From NCBI GenBank assembly GCA_910587665.1, contig CAJUMZ010000011.1, forward strand, positions 1 to 64,000: a stretch of 64,000 nucleotides of DNA, given 5' to 3'. A program made the translations under genes and the position numbers. Of this stretch, positions 16,592 to 26,106 are shown in pieces; positions within the stretch are counted from its first letter, which is position 1, and each line of letters begins with the position of its first letter. Under the pieces are notes generated by a model. The model had not been told where the DNA came from. It ran no database searches and was given only the letters and a program-made list of their open reading frames with translations. This DNA comes from an uncultured Muribaculum sp. GTDB lineage: Bacteria; Bacteroidota; Bacteroidia; Bacteroidales; Muribaculaceae.

Positions 16592-16863
16592 TGTACGCCA
16601 TCAAATTTGATGACAAGACGGAAAAAGTCGTTGCGACGTGGAAAAAGTCCAATCCAATTCTTTTTAAGAAACTCCGCAACGTGCTTATGGATATAATGGA
16701 GCATCCTCGTACCGGCATAGGTCATCCGGAGCCATTGATCGGAGGAGGTGATGTTGTATATTCACGGCATATTTCTGCCAATGACCGTATCATCTATCGT
16801 ATTCATGACAAGGAAGTGTATGTGGTGATTATAGAGATAGGCGGTCATTATAAAGATAAATAA
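16591..16863 (+). CDS. YoeB-family ribosome-dependent mRNA interferase toxin
   Basis: A 90-residue RelE-fold toxin that in relatives cleaves mRNA in the ribosomal A site. Residues matching the YoeB catalytic set are present: E47 in PEPL, R59 in YSRH, R66, and H86-Y87 in GHYKDK. An extra KDK follows the usual terminal His-Tyr. Its ATG shares a base with the antitoxin stop. It converges with the GSCFA gene, only 10 bases away. Confidence 0.9.
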   Translation: MYAIKFDDKTEKVVATWKKSNPILFKKLRNVLMDIMEHPRTGIGHPEPLIGGGDVVYSRHISANDRIIYRIHDKEVYVVIIEIGGHYKDK

Positions 16864-16873
16864 ATGATAAGCG

Positions 16874-17851
16874 TCAAGGGTGTTGTCCCGTGAGGCGGGA
16901 GAGTGCGCGTGACAGGCAGGGGTGACGTTGAAGCAGACCGGCACGCATCTCTTCGGTGGTGCGGGCAAACTCTGTGTCAGCGGCTTCCGTGAGAGGGCGG
17001 TGGGCAAGACGTTTCGCAAGCCTGGCACACTCTGCACCGAGCTGAATGTCGGCAGTGTCAACAAAAGATTCCTTGAATATGGAGTAAATGTAGTCTACCG
17101 CCACTTCGGAGGGATGAACCATGTCGGCAGCATAAAAGCGGTAATCGCGCAGGTCATCAAGCATTATCTCGTAAGAGGGGAAGTAAAGCGCGATATCCGG
17201 ATTTTCAGTGACAAGCTTGTCGACAGCAAGCAGGAGTGTCGACTTGCTTACCTGATTGCCGTGGGCGCCGTCGGCGAGATGCCTTATGGGGCTTACGGTA
17301 AAAATCACTTTCATCCGGGGATAGCGCGCGGAAATCTCTCGGAGTATCTTTTTCCACAAGCCGATTACCTGAACGGTGTTAAGCATCTCGCGGTTAAAAA
17401 GCGACGCGGGTTGCTTGTGGCAGTTGGCGACCACACGGTTTCCTTCTTTCAGGCGGTATATCCATGCCGTACCGAAGGTCACGATCAATACCGATGCTTG
17501 CGACAACGCCTCTCGCGCCTCGGCGGCTGCGTCGTTCATCATCCGTAGCACTGCGTCGCGGTCGGTACCGGAAAATCGCGAATGGTGGGAATAGCTGCGC
17601 CACACACCTTCATGCTCAAACAGCTCGTCGGCGGTGAAATCGCGCTCGTAGAGCAGGTCGAGCATCGCCCCTGCTATACTCGCCGGATTGTAAAGAGTGC
17701 CGCAGGGGTTGACAACGCAGTCATAAAGCTCTCCCTTGAGGCGTGTGCCTATATTGTCGGTAAAACATGAGCCCATCATAACGATCGGGCGGTCATGGGA
17801 CACGATACCTGCGTGACGGTCAAGCGGTTTTACCGGTGTACGAAATTCCAT
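16874..17851 (-). CDS. GSCFA domain protein
   Basis: A 325-residue protein with the motif that names the family, seen here as MGSCFTDNIG, plus TFGTAWIYR and TVSPIRHLADG, and a late DMVHPSEVA block. The Gly-Ser-Cys plus downstream Asp/His arrangement is that of SGNH/GDSL-type esterases. The substrate is unknown. The frame runs to 17875, but that part overlaps the upstream gene; ATG 17851 begins at MEFRTPV, the usual family start, five bases after the neighbour's stop. As last gene of a polysaccharide-export operon it may modify glycans. Confidence 0.82.
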   Translation of the reverse strand: MEFRTPVKPLDRHAGIVSHDRPIVMMGSCFTDNIGTRLKGELYDCVVNPCGTLYNPASIAGAMLDLLYERDFTADELFEHEGVWRSYSHHSRFSGTDRDAVLRMMNDAAAEAREALSQASVLIVTFGTAWIYRLKEGNRVVANCHKQPASLFNREMLNTVQVIGLWKKILREISARYPRMKVIFTVSPIRHLADGAHGNQVSKSTLLLAVDKLVTENPDIALYFPSYEIMLDDLRDYRFYAADMVHPSEVAVDYIYSIFKESFVDTADIQLGAECARLAKRLAHRPLTEAADTEFARTTEEMRAGLLQRHPCLSRALSRLTGQHP

Positions 17852-17855
17852 GGCG

Positions 17856-19871
17856 TCAATACATTTTATAGTCAATAGAAAGCACCTGGAACTCGGTGCG
17901 GCGGTTTATCTGGTCGGCTATTTCCTGGTCGACCTCTTCGGGGAGCGCGAGTATATACTCCTCGGTAAGCACGTCGCCCTCCTTATATTGCGGAAATTCC
18001 CTTGCAAGTTTCTTGGTGATGACCTTGGGACGTGACTTGCCGTAGCCTTGCGGCTGGAGGCGGTCAGGCTTTATACCCGCGGCTATGAGATAGTCGATCA
18101 CTGACTTCGCGCGCCGCTCGGAAAGATCCATGTTGTATTCTTCCGAACCCCAGCGGTCGGTGTGCGATGCCATCTCGATGGTAACGTTTGGGTTGTCGTG
18201 AAGCACCTGCACTATGGAATCGAGTGCGACACATGACTCCGGGCGCAGTGTTGCCTTGTCAAAGTCGTAGAAGATGTTGTCGACCACGTTGGGTTTTGTG
18301 ATTGAGGCGAGAATGAAGTCTACATTATACTCGGCGTCTTCCTCGGCAGTGTCGGAAGTAAATTCCTGCCGCGCGTTTAGATAGCCCTTCGCGCCTGCAA
18401 GCATCACGTAGCGTACGCCTCGCTGTAGCGGGAAAGAGAATGATCCGTCGACTTTTCCCGATGCCTTCTGGTTAGACCCGTCATCGCCTATAATGCGTAT
18501 CACGGCGTTGGGTACCGGCTCCTCGTCGCGGTCGAGCACCATGCCGCTGATGGTTATTTTCAAGTCGGGAAGCACAAAAGAGTATAGATGGTCATATCCC
18601 CTTCCGTCGCCCCTGTTGGAGCTGAAATAGCCACTCTCGCCGATGCCGAAGGTTATCCCGAAGTCGTCGGCTGAGGAGTTGACCGGTGATCCCATGTTTT
18701 CCACGCTCCAGCCGCCTGAGGGGCGCAACGTTGCCTTGAAGATGTCAAGACCGCCGAGACCTGCGTGTCCGTCGCTCGAAAAATACAATATGCTGTCGGC
18801 GCGCATGTAGGGGAACACCTCGTCACCGGGAGTATTGATGAATTCTCCGAGATTTTCGAGCGAGCCAGCCCGCTCCTTGAGGTTTATGCGCCATATGTCC
18901 TTGCCGCCGTATCCACCCGGCATGTCGGAGGTAAAATACAGCCAGTTGCCGTCGGGCGACACTGCCGGGTGTCCGTATGCCGAAAGGGTGTCGGCCGTGA
19001 TCTCAAATTTCACCGGTGCGCTCCAGCGGGCGTCGCTGCGCTGCGAGGTGTAGATCTCCACGGATGTGTTGGAATTGGGCTCACGACGTGCGCGTGTAAG
19101 ATACATGGTCTGTCCGTCGGGGGTAAACGACACTATGCCCTCGTCATGCTCCGAGTTAAGTTCTCCCTCGACAGCCTCAGGGCGTTGCCACTCTCCGCGT
19201 TCGTTTTTGCGTGCCACCCATATGTCGCTCTTTTTCATGCCTGTGATCTCACTCTTATGGGAGCCGGTCACTTTTTCATTGGTTGTGGTGAAATATAGCG
19301 CATCGGCACTTTTGTCAAGAAACATCGGCGCGAAGTCGGCGCGGCGCGAGTTGAACAACTTTGCATTTTTCACCACATAGCGGGTAGGATTTTTCTTTAT
19401 GTCGATACCCATTCGGCATCCTGCTATACCGGTGTTGGCTGTCTCCGCATCCTTGGGGGAGGTGGCGAGATAATCTTCGTAGGCTTTTATAGCTGCCTGA
19501 TACTTCCCTTCGGCTTGAAGCGCCTGTGCCATGTAGAGCATGGCGGTGGAGTCGGGGTAGCCGTAGCGCACGGCGTTCTGATATGCCGCCGAGGCGCGGG
19601 CGTTCATGTTCAGCTTGCGGTAGCACTCGCCCATCTTGTAGGCTATCTCTCCGCGCTGCGGGCGTTCCTCGCGTTTTGTCAGCTTATTGTAGACTTTGCG
19701 ATATGTGCGGGAGGCGTCATAATATTCGCCGCGTTGCATCTGCTCGTCGGCTACCGACAATTTTGCCGCCCCGCACCCCGAGACGGCGAGGCACAGTAGC
19801 GGCAATATGATGTAGTAAATACTTTTTAAGGATAGTTGTTTCATACCTAAATAACGCAGCCTTCGCCACAT
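17856..19871 (-). CDS. PorE-like OmpA-family lipoprotein
   Basis: A 671-residue lipoprotein with lipobox LAVSGC (C33). Domains in order: TPR repeats (about 45-150), a beta-propeller built from PD40/WD40-like units (about 175-440; SFTPDGQTMYLTR, AVSPDGNWLYFTSD, YLGGLD-type segments), a carboxypeptidase-regulatory-like fold (about 443-520; ISGMVLDRDEEPVPNAVI), and an OmpA peptidoglycan-binding domain (about 545-665; SHTDRWGSEEYNMDLSERRA). This order equals PorE of the type IX secretion system, which anchors the machine to peptidoglycan. Other OmpA/PD40 proteins exist, so the identity is likely rather than certain. Its ATG overlaps the wzz stop (TAATG); ATG 19844 is an alternative. Confidence 0.75.
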   Translation of the reverse strand: MWRRLRYLGMKQLSLKSIYYIILPLLCLAVSGCGAAKLSVADEQMQRGEYYDASRTYRKVYNKLTKREERPQRGEIAYKMGECYRKLNMNARASAAYQNAVRYGYPDSTAMLYMAQALQAEGKYQAAIKAYEDYLATSPKDAETANTGIAGCRMGIDIKKNPTRYVVKNAKLFNSRRADFAPMFLDKSADALYFTTTNEKVTGSHKSEITGMKKSDIWVARKNERGEWQRPEAVEGELNSEHDEGIVSFTPDGQTMYLTRARREPNSNTSVEIYTSQRSDARWSAPVKFEITADTLSAYGHPAVSPDGNWLYFTSDMPGGYGGKDIWRINLKERAGSLENLGEFINTPGDEVFPYMRADSILYFSSDGHAGLGGLDIFKATLRPSGGWSVENMGSPVNSSADDFGITFGIGESGYFSSNRGDGRGYDHLYSFVLPDLKITISGMVLDRDEEPVPNAVIRIIGDDGSNQKASGKVDGSFSFPLQRGVRYVMLAGAKGYLNARQEFTSDTAEEDAEYNVDFILASITKPNVVDNIFYDFDKATLRPESCVALDSIVQVLHDNPNVTIEMASHTDRWGSEEYNMDLSERRAKSVIDYLIAAGIKPDRLQPQGYGKSRPKVITKKLAREFPQYKEGDVLTEEYILALPEEVDQEIADQINRRTEFQVLSIDYKMY

Positions 19872-20974
19872 TATTTTGCAGCGGTGTCTTCCTTTTTAGG
19901 CAGACGGAAATCTTTGAGGAAGAGCACCCATGCGGAAGCGGCTACAACGGCGAGAAATACGCATCCTACGAGTATGAGCATCTTCGACGGCTTGGACGCT
20001 TTCAACGGCACTGTCGCCGGCTGCACGACGGTGTAGACCGGGGTGGTCTGCTGTACCTTTGCTTTTGCAGCCTGAAGCTGGGTCGCGGTCTGGTTGTACA
20101 GGCTGAATGCAAGGGAGGCTTCGTTTTGAAGGCGGTCGCGCTCGGTCTGACCCGATTTAAGCACTATCCCCTGGTTGCGGTCAATATAGTCGGCGAGGCG
20201 TTTTTGCACCTTATAGTATTCGGCCTTTGCCTCATCGTTGAGCTTTTGTGCATAGGCAAGGTCCTGACGTGCCTTTTCCGTACGGTAATTTGTCACGTAT
20301 TCCTGCAGGCGTAGTGCCACGGTGTCGGCGAGCAGTGCCGATACAAGCGGGTCCTGCATGGTGGCTGAAAGCGTGATCACCGAGGTCTTTGCATCTACGT
20401 CGGCCGAAACCCTTGAATTAAGGGCATAGACGATGTTTTGCTCGTCGAATGAAAGCTTGAAAGGATCAATACCGCCGGTCGTCTCTTCTTCTTCCTCGCT
20501 TTTTAATATCGACATAACAGCACCGATCGCTTTTCCCGGCAAAGACATGACAGTGCTCCACCAAGGAGAGGAAGTGTCTTCTTCAAGGAATTTCCTTACT
20601 GTAGTCTTCTTTTCGCCCTCTTCCGCCGAAACGGGAACATCAAAGAGGCTTATGGCAAAAGGCACTGAGTTTACCACATCGGGGTATAGCTGTGGATATA
20701 CCGCATCGGCACCTCCACCCCCGCCAAGGCTTATTCCCGCCATGGCAGCGAGTCCCGACATTCCGCCACCCTTGTTTTCGTTACCGCTCTCGGGGGCAAG
20801 CTTGATGGTCGTGGTGTATTCCTTGGGGATGCTGAATGCGATCACAAGACCGACAACGGCTCCAATCGCGCCCCATTTTAGAATAGTCTTGCGAGAGTCC
20901 CATATCTTTGACGCGAGTTCGAGAAGATCGATCTCCTGCTCCTCTTCCTCGACATTATGTTTTTCTTCCTGCAT
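19871..20974 (-). CDS. Wzz-type polysaccharide chain-length regulator
   Basis: A 367-residue inner-membrane protein with two membrane helices (about 33-51 and 334-355) flanking a periplasmic coiled-coil part, the Wzz/PCP topology. An acidic N-terminus (EEEEQEIDLLELASKIWDSRK) precedes helix one, and a glycine-rich loop (about 84-105) follows strand one. The PxxP-like motif near the second helix is KASKPSK. No kinase domain is fused to it. It should set glycan length together with the adjacent export protein. Confidence 0.85.
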   Translation of the reverse strand: MQEEKHNVEEEEQEIDLLELASKIWDSRKTILKWGAIGAVVGLVIAFSIPKEYTTTIKLAPESGNENKGGGMSGLAAMAGISLGGGGGADAVYPQLYPDVVNSVPFAISLFDVPVSAEEGEKKTTVRKFLEEDTSSPWWSTVMSLPGKAIGAVMSILKSEEEEETTGGIDPFKLSFDEQNIVYALNSRVSADVDAKTSVITLSATMQDPLVSALLADTVALRLQEYVTNYRTEKARQDLAYAQKLNDEAKAEYYKVQKRLADYIDRNQGIVLKSGQTERDRLQNEASLAFSLYNQTATQLQAAKAKVQQTTPVYTVVQPATVPLKASKPSKMLILVGCVFLAVVAASAWVLFLKDFRLPKKEDTAAK

Positions 20975-20999
20975 CGTTGTTGCGTTAATGGAGTTATTG

Positions 21000-23423
21000 T
21001 TACTTAAACAGGTTGGCGAGTGCGGCTGTCATTGTCGCTACCGAGCCGAGAGCAGAAACTGACGACAGTATTGCGGTCCAGTTGACGCCCTGTCCCTTAT
21101 GCTTTGAAGGGACAATGATCTGGCATCCCGGCTCAATCGGGGCATTGCCTTTGGCAAGAGCCACCTCTCCGTTCATGTAGATTATAAACGCCTTGCTCTT
21201 CTTTGCCATTTCACCGTAGCCGCCTGCCTGCTCCACATAATATTTCAGCTTTTTGCCTTTCTTGAAGGTGACCGTATTGGGGAACATCACGTCGCCGGAG
21301 ATTCTCACCGTATTGGTGTATTCCGGGATCGAGAGTACATCACCTTCTTTCATCACAAGGTCGGCTTCCGAGCCGGGCATGGCAAGAGCCTTGTCAAGCT
21401 CCAGCGCTACGTTGTATGTGGTTGGAAGGTCGAGTTTGGGCAAAGATATAGAGTCACCCGCCGACTGCATACCTGTGGCGAGGCGAAGTGTCTCGTCGCG
21501 GAGCCTTACTTCTTCGGGCGACATCTGGCGCATCACGTGCGCGCCCTTTACATATGCCGATGATGTCAGACCTCCGGCGCGGCGTATAATGTCGCTGACG
21601 CGCTCGTTTTTGGTCTCAAGGGTGTAGCCGCCGTCAAAAGCCACCTCGCCTACTACATTTATGCGTCGCTGAGTCTGATAGCCCGGGCTGCGTCGCACCT
21701 CCACGATGTCATACGGCTCCAGTATAAATCCCGGATCCCCGTCGACGACAAGTCCGTCTTTCAAAGAGAACGAGTAGGTTTTCGATATCTCGGAGGTGGG
21801 CTTCATGCTTGTCGGGTCGACAAGACGTCGCGACACGTCTACCTTGGCGGTAGAGGCACCGTTGAGTAGTCCGCCTGCCTGGATTACGAGATCTTCAATC
21901 GTGGTGTTGTCGGCAAAGGGATATTCTCCTGGGCGAGCCACAAGCCCGAAAATGGAAAGGGCGCCGCGGTCGGTAAGCTCATGCACGCTCGGCACAACAA
22001 GCAGGTCGTTGCGCTTGAGAGTGATGTCGGGGCGCGTACCGGCAAGGATTCCTCCAAGGTCAACGGGAATCAGCTCAAGCGATAGGTCCGGACCCTCGCG
22101 GTAAAGGATTACGCGGGTGGTATAGGCATCCTCTGTCAGTCCTTCCGCTTTTTTGACAAGGTCGCCCACTGTGCGCAGGTCAGTGGCGAGGGCGTACATG
22201 CCCGGGCGGAACACCGATCCTTTCAGCTCGACACGGTTGGCATAGCGGTCAAGTATCGTGCCTACGGTCACGACGTCGCCGTCAAGCAGCTTGTAGCTGT
22301 CGAAATCACCGCTCACGATATTGAAAAGCTCGTTTTCCCTGCCTGACTGGCGGGCAAGCCTTACCTGCTCTGTGTAGGCATCGCCGGTAAACCCGCCGGC
22401 ATACTCCACAAGGTCGGCAAGCGTCTCGCCGTCTTTGATCTCATAATACATGGGACGCTTTACATTTCCCGATATGTTGACAAGATTTTCATAGGGAGGC
22501 ACGATTATCACATCGCCTTCCTGCAGGCGTATATTGCCGGTCTGCTTTCCTCCGAAGAGGAATTCATACACGTCGACGCCGACGATCCTCTTGCCATTGC
22601 GGAGTACCTCGATATTACGCATTGAGCCTATATCATTGATGCCTCCTGACTTGTAAAGCGCATGAAATACGGTTGAGAAAGGTGACAGACGGTATGTGCC
22701 GGGTATCTCAACCTCACCCATGAGGTCGACTTGAATGGTGCGTACCTGACCGAGGGTCACATTGACTTCCGACTCGGGTTCCTCACCGCCTACACCGGCG
22801 TATTTGCTGGCAAAGCGACCTTTAATGTGGCTGTTTGCCTCCTGTATAGTCATACCGTTAAGATAGATCGGGCCGATCTGTGACACCATTATGCTACCCT
22901 CCGGGGTGATTGTCTGGCGTATATGGTCTTCGCTTGCTCCCCATATGTCAATTACTATCTCGTCACCGGGGCCGAGACGGTAATTCTGGGGGGTAGCGAC
23001 ATTTTCGTTAGGCTCAAATGACAAAGCCTTGTTGCGGAATACGTTGTGACCGTATACCCGCCTCGCCGATACATTGCCGTCATCTCCTTCCTCCACTTCG
23101 CGCTGCACGTCGTCAAGGGTGCCTGCCGTGACTTCTTCTGCGGCATTTCTACCTCTCTCTACACGAGCCGCTTCAACGCTTTGATTCGTGACGGATGTTT
23201 CGCTGCCTTGTGATTCCTCGTAACGTGATTTCAGGCGCTCCACCTGTTCGGGAGTCACGCCGCGCGCTATCAGCTCCTTGCCGATCTGTTGCTGTGACTT
23301 GCCCTGGGCGGTCGCCGATTTCACATAAGCGACAACCTGATCATCGGTCATGCGCGCAGAAGCAGTTGCACCCGCGAGAAGAATGGCGAGAGCAAAAAAT
23401 ACAATCCGTAGATTATTTCGCAT
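21000..23423 (-). CDS. Wza-like polysaccharide export protein with multiple SLBB domains
   Basis: An 807-residue secreted protein. After the signal peptide (MRNNLRIVFFALAILLAGATA) comes a short helical module (DDQVVAYVKSATAQGKSQQQ), then the polysaccharide-export domain (YRLGPGDEIVIDIWG), then about six SLBB repeats each with a GG-centred motif such as VEYAGGFTGDAY, and a C-terminal hydrophobic stretch. It should form or gate the outer-membrane exit for a surface glycan. The open frame extends to 23513 without a conserved part; ATG 23423 directly precedes the signal peptide. Confidence 0.88.
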   Translation of the reverse strand: MRNNLRIVFFALAILLAGATASARMTDDQVVAYVKSATAQGKSQQQIGKELIARGVTPEQVERLKSRYEESQGSETSVTNQSVEAARVERGRNAAEEVTAGTLDDVQREVEEGDDGNVSARRVYGHNVFRNKALSFEPNENVATPQNYRLGPGDEIVIDIWGASEDHIRQTITPEGSIMVSQIGPIYLNGMTIQEANSHIKGRFASKYAGVGGEEPESEVNVTLGQVRTIQVDLMGEVEIPGTYRLSPFSTVFHALYKSGGINDIGSMRNIEVLRNGKRIVGVDVYEFLFGGKQTGNIRLQEGDVIIVPPYENLVNISGNVKRPMYYEIKDGETLADLVEYAGGFTGDAYTEQVRLARQSGRENELFNIVSGDFDSYKLLDGDVVTVGTILDRYANRVELKGSVFRPGMYALATDLRTVGDLVKKAEGLTEDAYTTRVILYREGPDLSLELIPVDLGGILAGTRPDITLKRNDLLVVPSVHELTDRGALSIFGLVARPGEYPFADNTTIEDLVIQAGGLLNGASTAKVDVSRRLVDPTSMKPTSEISKTYSFSLKDGLVVDGDPGFILEPYDIVEVRRSPGYQTQRRINVVGEVAFDGGYTLETKNERVSDIIRRAGGLTSSAYVKGAHVMRQMSPEEVRLRDETLRLATGMQSAGDSISLPKLDLPTTYNVALELDKALAMPGSEADLVMKEGDVLSIPEYTNTVRISGDVMFPNTVTFKKGKKLKYYVEQAGGYGEMAKKSKAFIIYMNGEVALAKGNAPIEPGCQIIVPSKHKGQGVNWTAILSSVSALGSVATMTAALANLFK

Positions 23424-23460
23424 AGTCTGTTTTATATAATTTGGCTTTGGTTGATTAATA

Positions 23461-24579
23461 TTATTTTTTCGCGTCAACCTCCTTACGTGCAATCCGATTG
23501 GAAAGCCATACATTCACACCCGACCAGAAGCCGATTATGATGATAAGGAGAATGTTTACCTCAATATAACGCGAAAGACAGATACTTATTACACTAATCG
23601 CAAGTGCTATCAATACAATTGTCACCATACATACGCGCGGCTTCAATCCAAGTGCAAGCAATTTATGATGGATATGGGTCTTGTCGGGGAGGAACGGGTT
23701 GCGGTGTTGGCGAATACGATGGAGGAACACCCTCACAACGTCGAGACAAGGTATAAGCAGGGGTGAAAACGCAAGGATAAACGCGTTGGTGCCATATACC
23801 TCACAGCCAAGCGACGACACCCGGTACAGCTCAAGGCTAAGGAAAGAGAGTATAAGCCCGATAGTCAGCGAGCCGGTGTCGCCCATGAATATCTTTTTGC
23901 GCTTGTTGACATCGCCGAACACATTGTAATAGAAGAATGGCACGAGCACTCCGAGCGTGGCAAATGATATCATGGCAAAAAGATATTGCCCGTACATGAA
24001 AAAGCCTATGCCATAGATGATAAGTGCGGCACTGGAAAGTCCGGAGGCAAGACCGTCGATACCGTCGATAAGGTTAATGGCATTGACGATGTACACTATC
24101 ACGACGATTGTAAGCGGTATGCCTATCCACCACACAAGCCGGTCAACGAAAAGCACCCCGCAAAGCCCGTGAAGCCATAGTCCGCCCGCGATAAGAAGCA
24201 CTGCACAGAATATCTGGATCACAAACTTTGCCCTATAGCGTACGCCGACAAGGTCATCAGCCATTCCGACGATGTATAGGGTGAAAAGCGCACAGAATCC
24301 GAATGTGATTGTCGTTGAGTCAATTATAAGCGACTCTTCCACGCCGGAACATCCGAGGAGCGAGTTTACTCCAAGTAACAAGGCGATAGAAAAGCAAACG
24401 ACCGGGGTAAACGCGATACCGCCGAGCCTTGGCACCGCTCCCTTGTGGATTTTGCGCGGGTCAGGTTCGTCAAACAGGTTACGACGGAACGCAACTAAAA
24501 GTATCTGCGGAATCAGTATACCGGTAAAAAGTACACAGAGCAGAAAGGCACATAATGAATTAATCAGCCAATAATCCAT
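23461..24579 (-). CDS. Undecaprenyl-phosphate N-acetylhexosamine-1-phosphate transferase (WecA/MraY type)
   Basis: A 372-residue inner-membrane enzyme with about eleven hydrophobic helices that starts glycan synthesis by moving a sugar-1-phosphate onto undecaprenyl phosphate. Conserved loops are visible: VGMADDLVGV, NLIDGIDGLASG, FMGDTGSLTIG and the cytoplasmic histidine loop PDKTHIHHKLLALG. The HIHH loop identifies it as WecA-like rather than MraY. First gene of the five-gene operon that continues with wza- and wzz-like genes. Confidence 0.9.
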   Translation of the reverse strand: MDYWLINSLCAFLLCVLFTGILIPQILLVAFRRNLFDEPDPRKIHKGAVPRLGGIAFTPVVCFSIALLLGVNSLLGCSGVEESLIIDSTTITFGFCALFTLYIVGMADDLVGVRYRAKFVIQIFCAVLLIAGGLWLHGLCGVLFVDRLVWWIGIPLTIVVIVYIVNAINLIDGIDGLASGLSSAALIIYGIGFFMYGQYLFAMISFATLGVLVPFFYYNVFGDVNKRKKIFMGDTGSLTIGLILSFLSLELYRVSSLGCEVYGTNAFILAFSPLLIPCLDVVRVFLHRIRQHRNPFLPDKTHIHHKLLALGLKPRVCMVTIVLIALAISVISICLSRYIEVNILLIIIIGFWSGVNVWLSNRIARKEVDAKK

Positions 24580-24781
24580 ATCCTCTATATTCTACGTGTA
24601 TGCTATTCACATAATTATGAGTTGCAAAATTATATATTTTTAATACCCTTTGCAAAAATTATTGTCAGAAATTTTGCCACGACACAATAAATTTCACGAA
24701 TTTCACAACCATATCGGGACAATGGCTGTTTTGATTCTATAACATTTATAGATAATATGTGCTAATTTTAAACAAATTATT
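24580..24781. other. Divergent intergenic region
   Basis: This AT-rich stretch separates the wecA-like gene (minus) from the MFS gene (plus) and must hold promoters for both. I do not see a convincing full -33/-7 pair or a hairpin. Confidence 0.4.
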
Positions 24782-26020
24782 ATGGGTGATACTAATACAT
24801 CTGACACTATGCCCGTGGCGAAGAGATATCGCCTCGGAGGTGCTATGGCATGGTGGGTATGGATTCTTGCCACGCTCTTCGTGATATATCTTTTCAACGT
24901 GCAGACAATGTTTTCGGACGTGCAGGGCAATATTCAGAAAAATCTCAATATAGATACCTGGCATCTTACACTTATCGCCGGTACTTATACATGGGCGTTT
25001 GCCATATTCCAGTTTTTTGGCGGCGCTTTTCTGGATTGCTTCGGTTCTCGCCGTGTTATGATACCTGCTTTTATCTTTGTCACAGCGGGTGTGTTTCTAT
25101 ATGGGTTTGCAGAGTCCTACACAGTCATTTTGTTGGCGCAGGTGTTGATGGCTCTCGGCTCATGCTGTGGTTTCGTTGGCGCCGGGTATATAGGCGGCGT
25201 ATGGTTTGGCATGGCTGCCTATGGGACTATGTTCGGTTATGTGCAGACGCTTTCATCGGTGGGCTCCGCCATACAGCAGCCTATTATCGAGAGTGTGCTG
25301 CGTCATATAACATATGAGCAGCTTTTTACTTATCTCGGCTTATTCGGAGTCGTGCTGGTGGTGCTCGCGTTTATATATATGCGCAACCCGCAGCCGGTAC
25401 CCGTGACTAAAAACCCGTTTAAAGTTGTGGGAGGCAATCTTCTTCAGATTTTCAAAAAGCCGCAGATGTGGATAGCTGCAATGTGGGGAGGCATAGTCTT
25501 CGGTCTCAACCTTGCCCTTGGTGTTGTGTGGACTCCGGAGATTTTTGCTCATTACGGTTATGGCGACTCCGGTTACATAGGTACCGCGCTCCTTTGGCTC
25601 GGGCTTGCCGCAGGCTCATGCTTTTGGCCACAGTGGAGCAACAAGATATGCAGTCGACGCAAGCCTTCGATTATTGGAGCGCTGATGATGATAGCCGGCA
25701 TCATATTGATTGTGTATGTATCCATGCCAATGTGGCTTATGGCTGTTGCAATGTTTGTCATAGGTATGGGCGCTACCGCCCATATGCTGTCATTCTCTAT
25801 AGGAGGTGACGTGGCGGGCGGACCACTTGTTGGCACATCATCTGCGTTTCTCAACGGTATTATGTTTATATTCGGTGGATTGCTACAGAATATACCGTCG
25901 GCCCTTGAATCGGCCGGACATGGATTCCATACAATGTTTGTGCCTTATGTGATTGCTGCTGTAGTTGCTCTTATATTCATATTCATTCAGAAAGAGACGG
26001 CTCCGAAGCAGGTTAGATAA
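24782..26020 (+). CDS. MFS transporter
   Basis: A 412-residue inner-membrane protein with twelve hydrophobic helices. The loop between helices 2 and 3 carries the MFS motif variant GGAFLDCFGSRRVM, and an amphipathic linker of about 30 residues (NPFKVVGGNLLQIFKKPQ) separates the halves. Substrate cannot be told from sequence. It is a single-gene unit ending at a strong terminator. Confidence 0.88.
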   Translation: MGDTNTSDTMPVAKRYRLGGAMAWWVWILATLFVIYLFNVQTMFSDVQGNIQKNLNIDTWHLTLIAGTYTWAFAIFQFFGGAFLDCFGSRRVMIPAFIFVTAGVFLYGFAESYTVILLAQVLMALGSCCGFVGAGYIGGVWFGMAAYGTMFGYVQTLSSVGSAIQQPIIESVLRHITYEQLFTYLGLFGVVLVVLAFIYMRNPQPVPVTKNPFKVVGGNLLQIFKKPQMWIAAMWGGIVFGLNLALGVVWTPEIFAHYGYGDSGYIGTALLWLGLAAGSCFWPQWSNKICSRRKPSIIGALMMIAGIILIVYVSMPMWLMAVAMFVIGMGATAHMLSFSIGGDVAGGPLVGTSSAFLNGIMFIFGGLLQNIPSALESAGHGFHTMFVPYVIAAVVALIFIFIQKETAPKQVR

Positions 26021-26049
26021 CGACATATTCAGATCTGTTTTAAATAAAT

Positions 26050-26085
26050 CGAGAGGGGGTATCTGCAATCAGATACTCCCTCTCG
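26050..26085. terminator. Bidirectional terminator between MFS gene and ilvC
   Basis: CGAGAGGGGGTATCTG and CAGATACTCCCTCTCG pair over 16 bases with one G-U, closing on a CAAT loop. The hairpin lies between two convergent genes. Confidence 0.85.
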
Positions 26086-26106
26086 TTTGCCAATGAGGAT
26101 AGTAGC

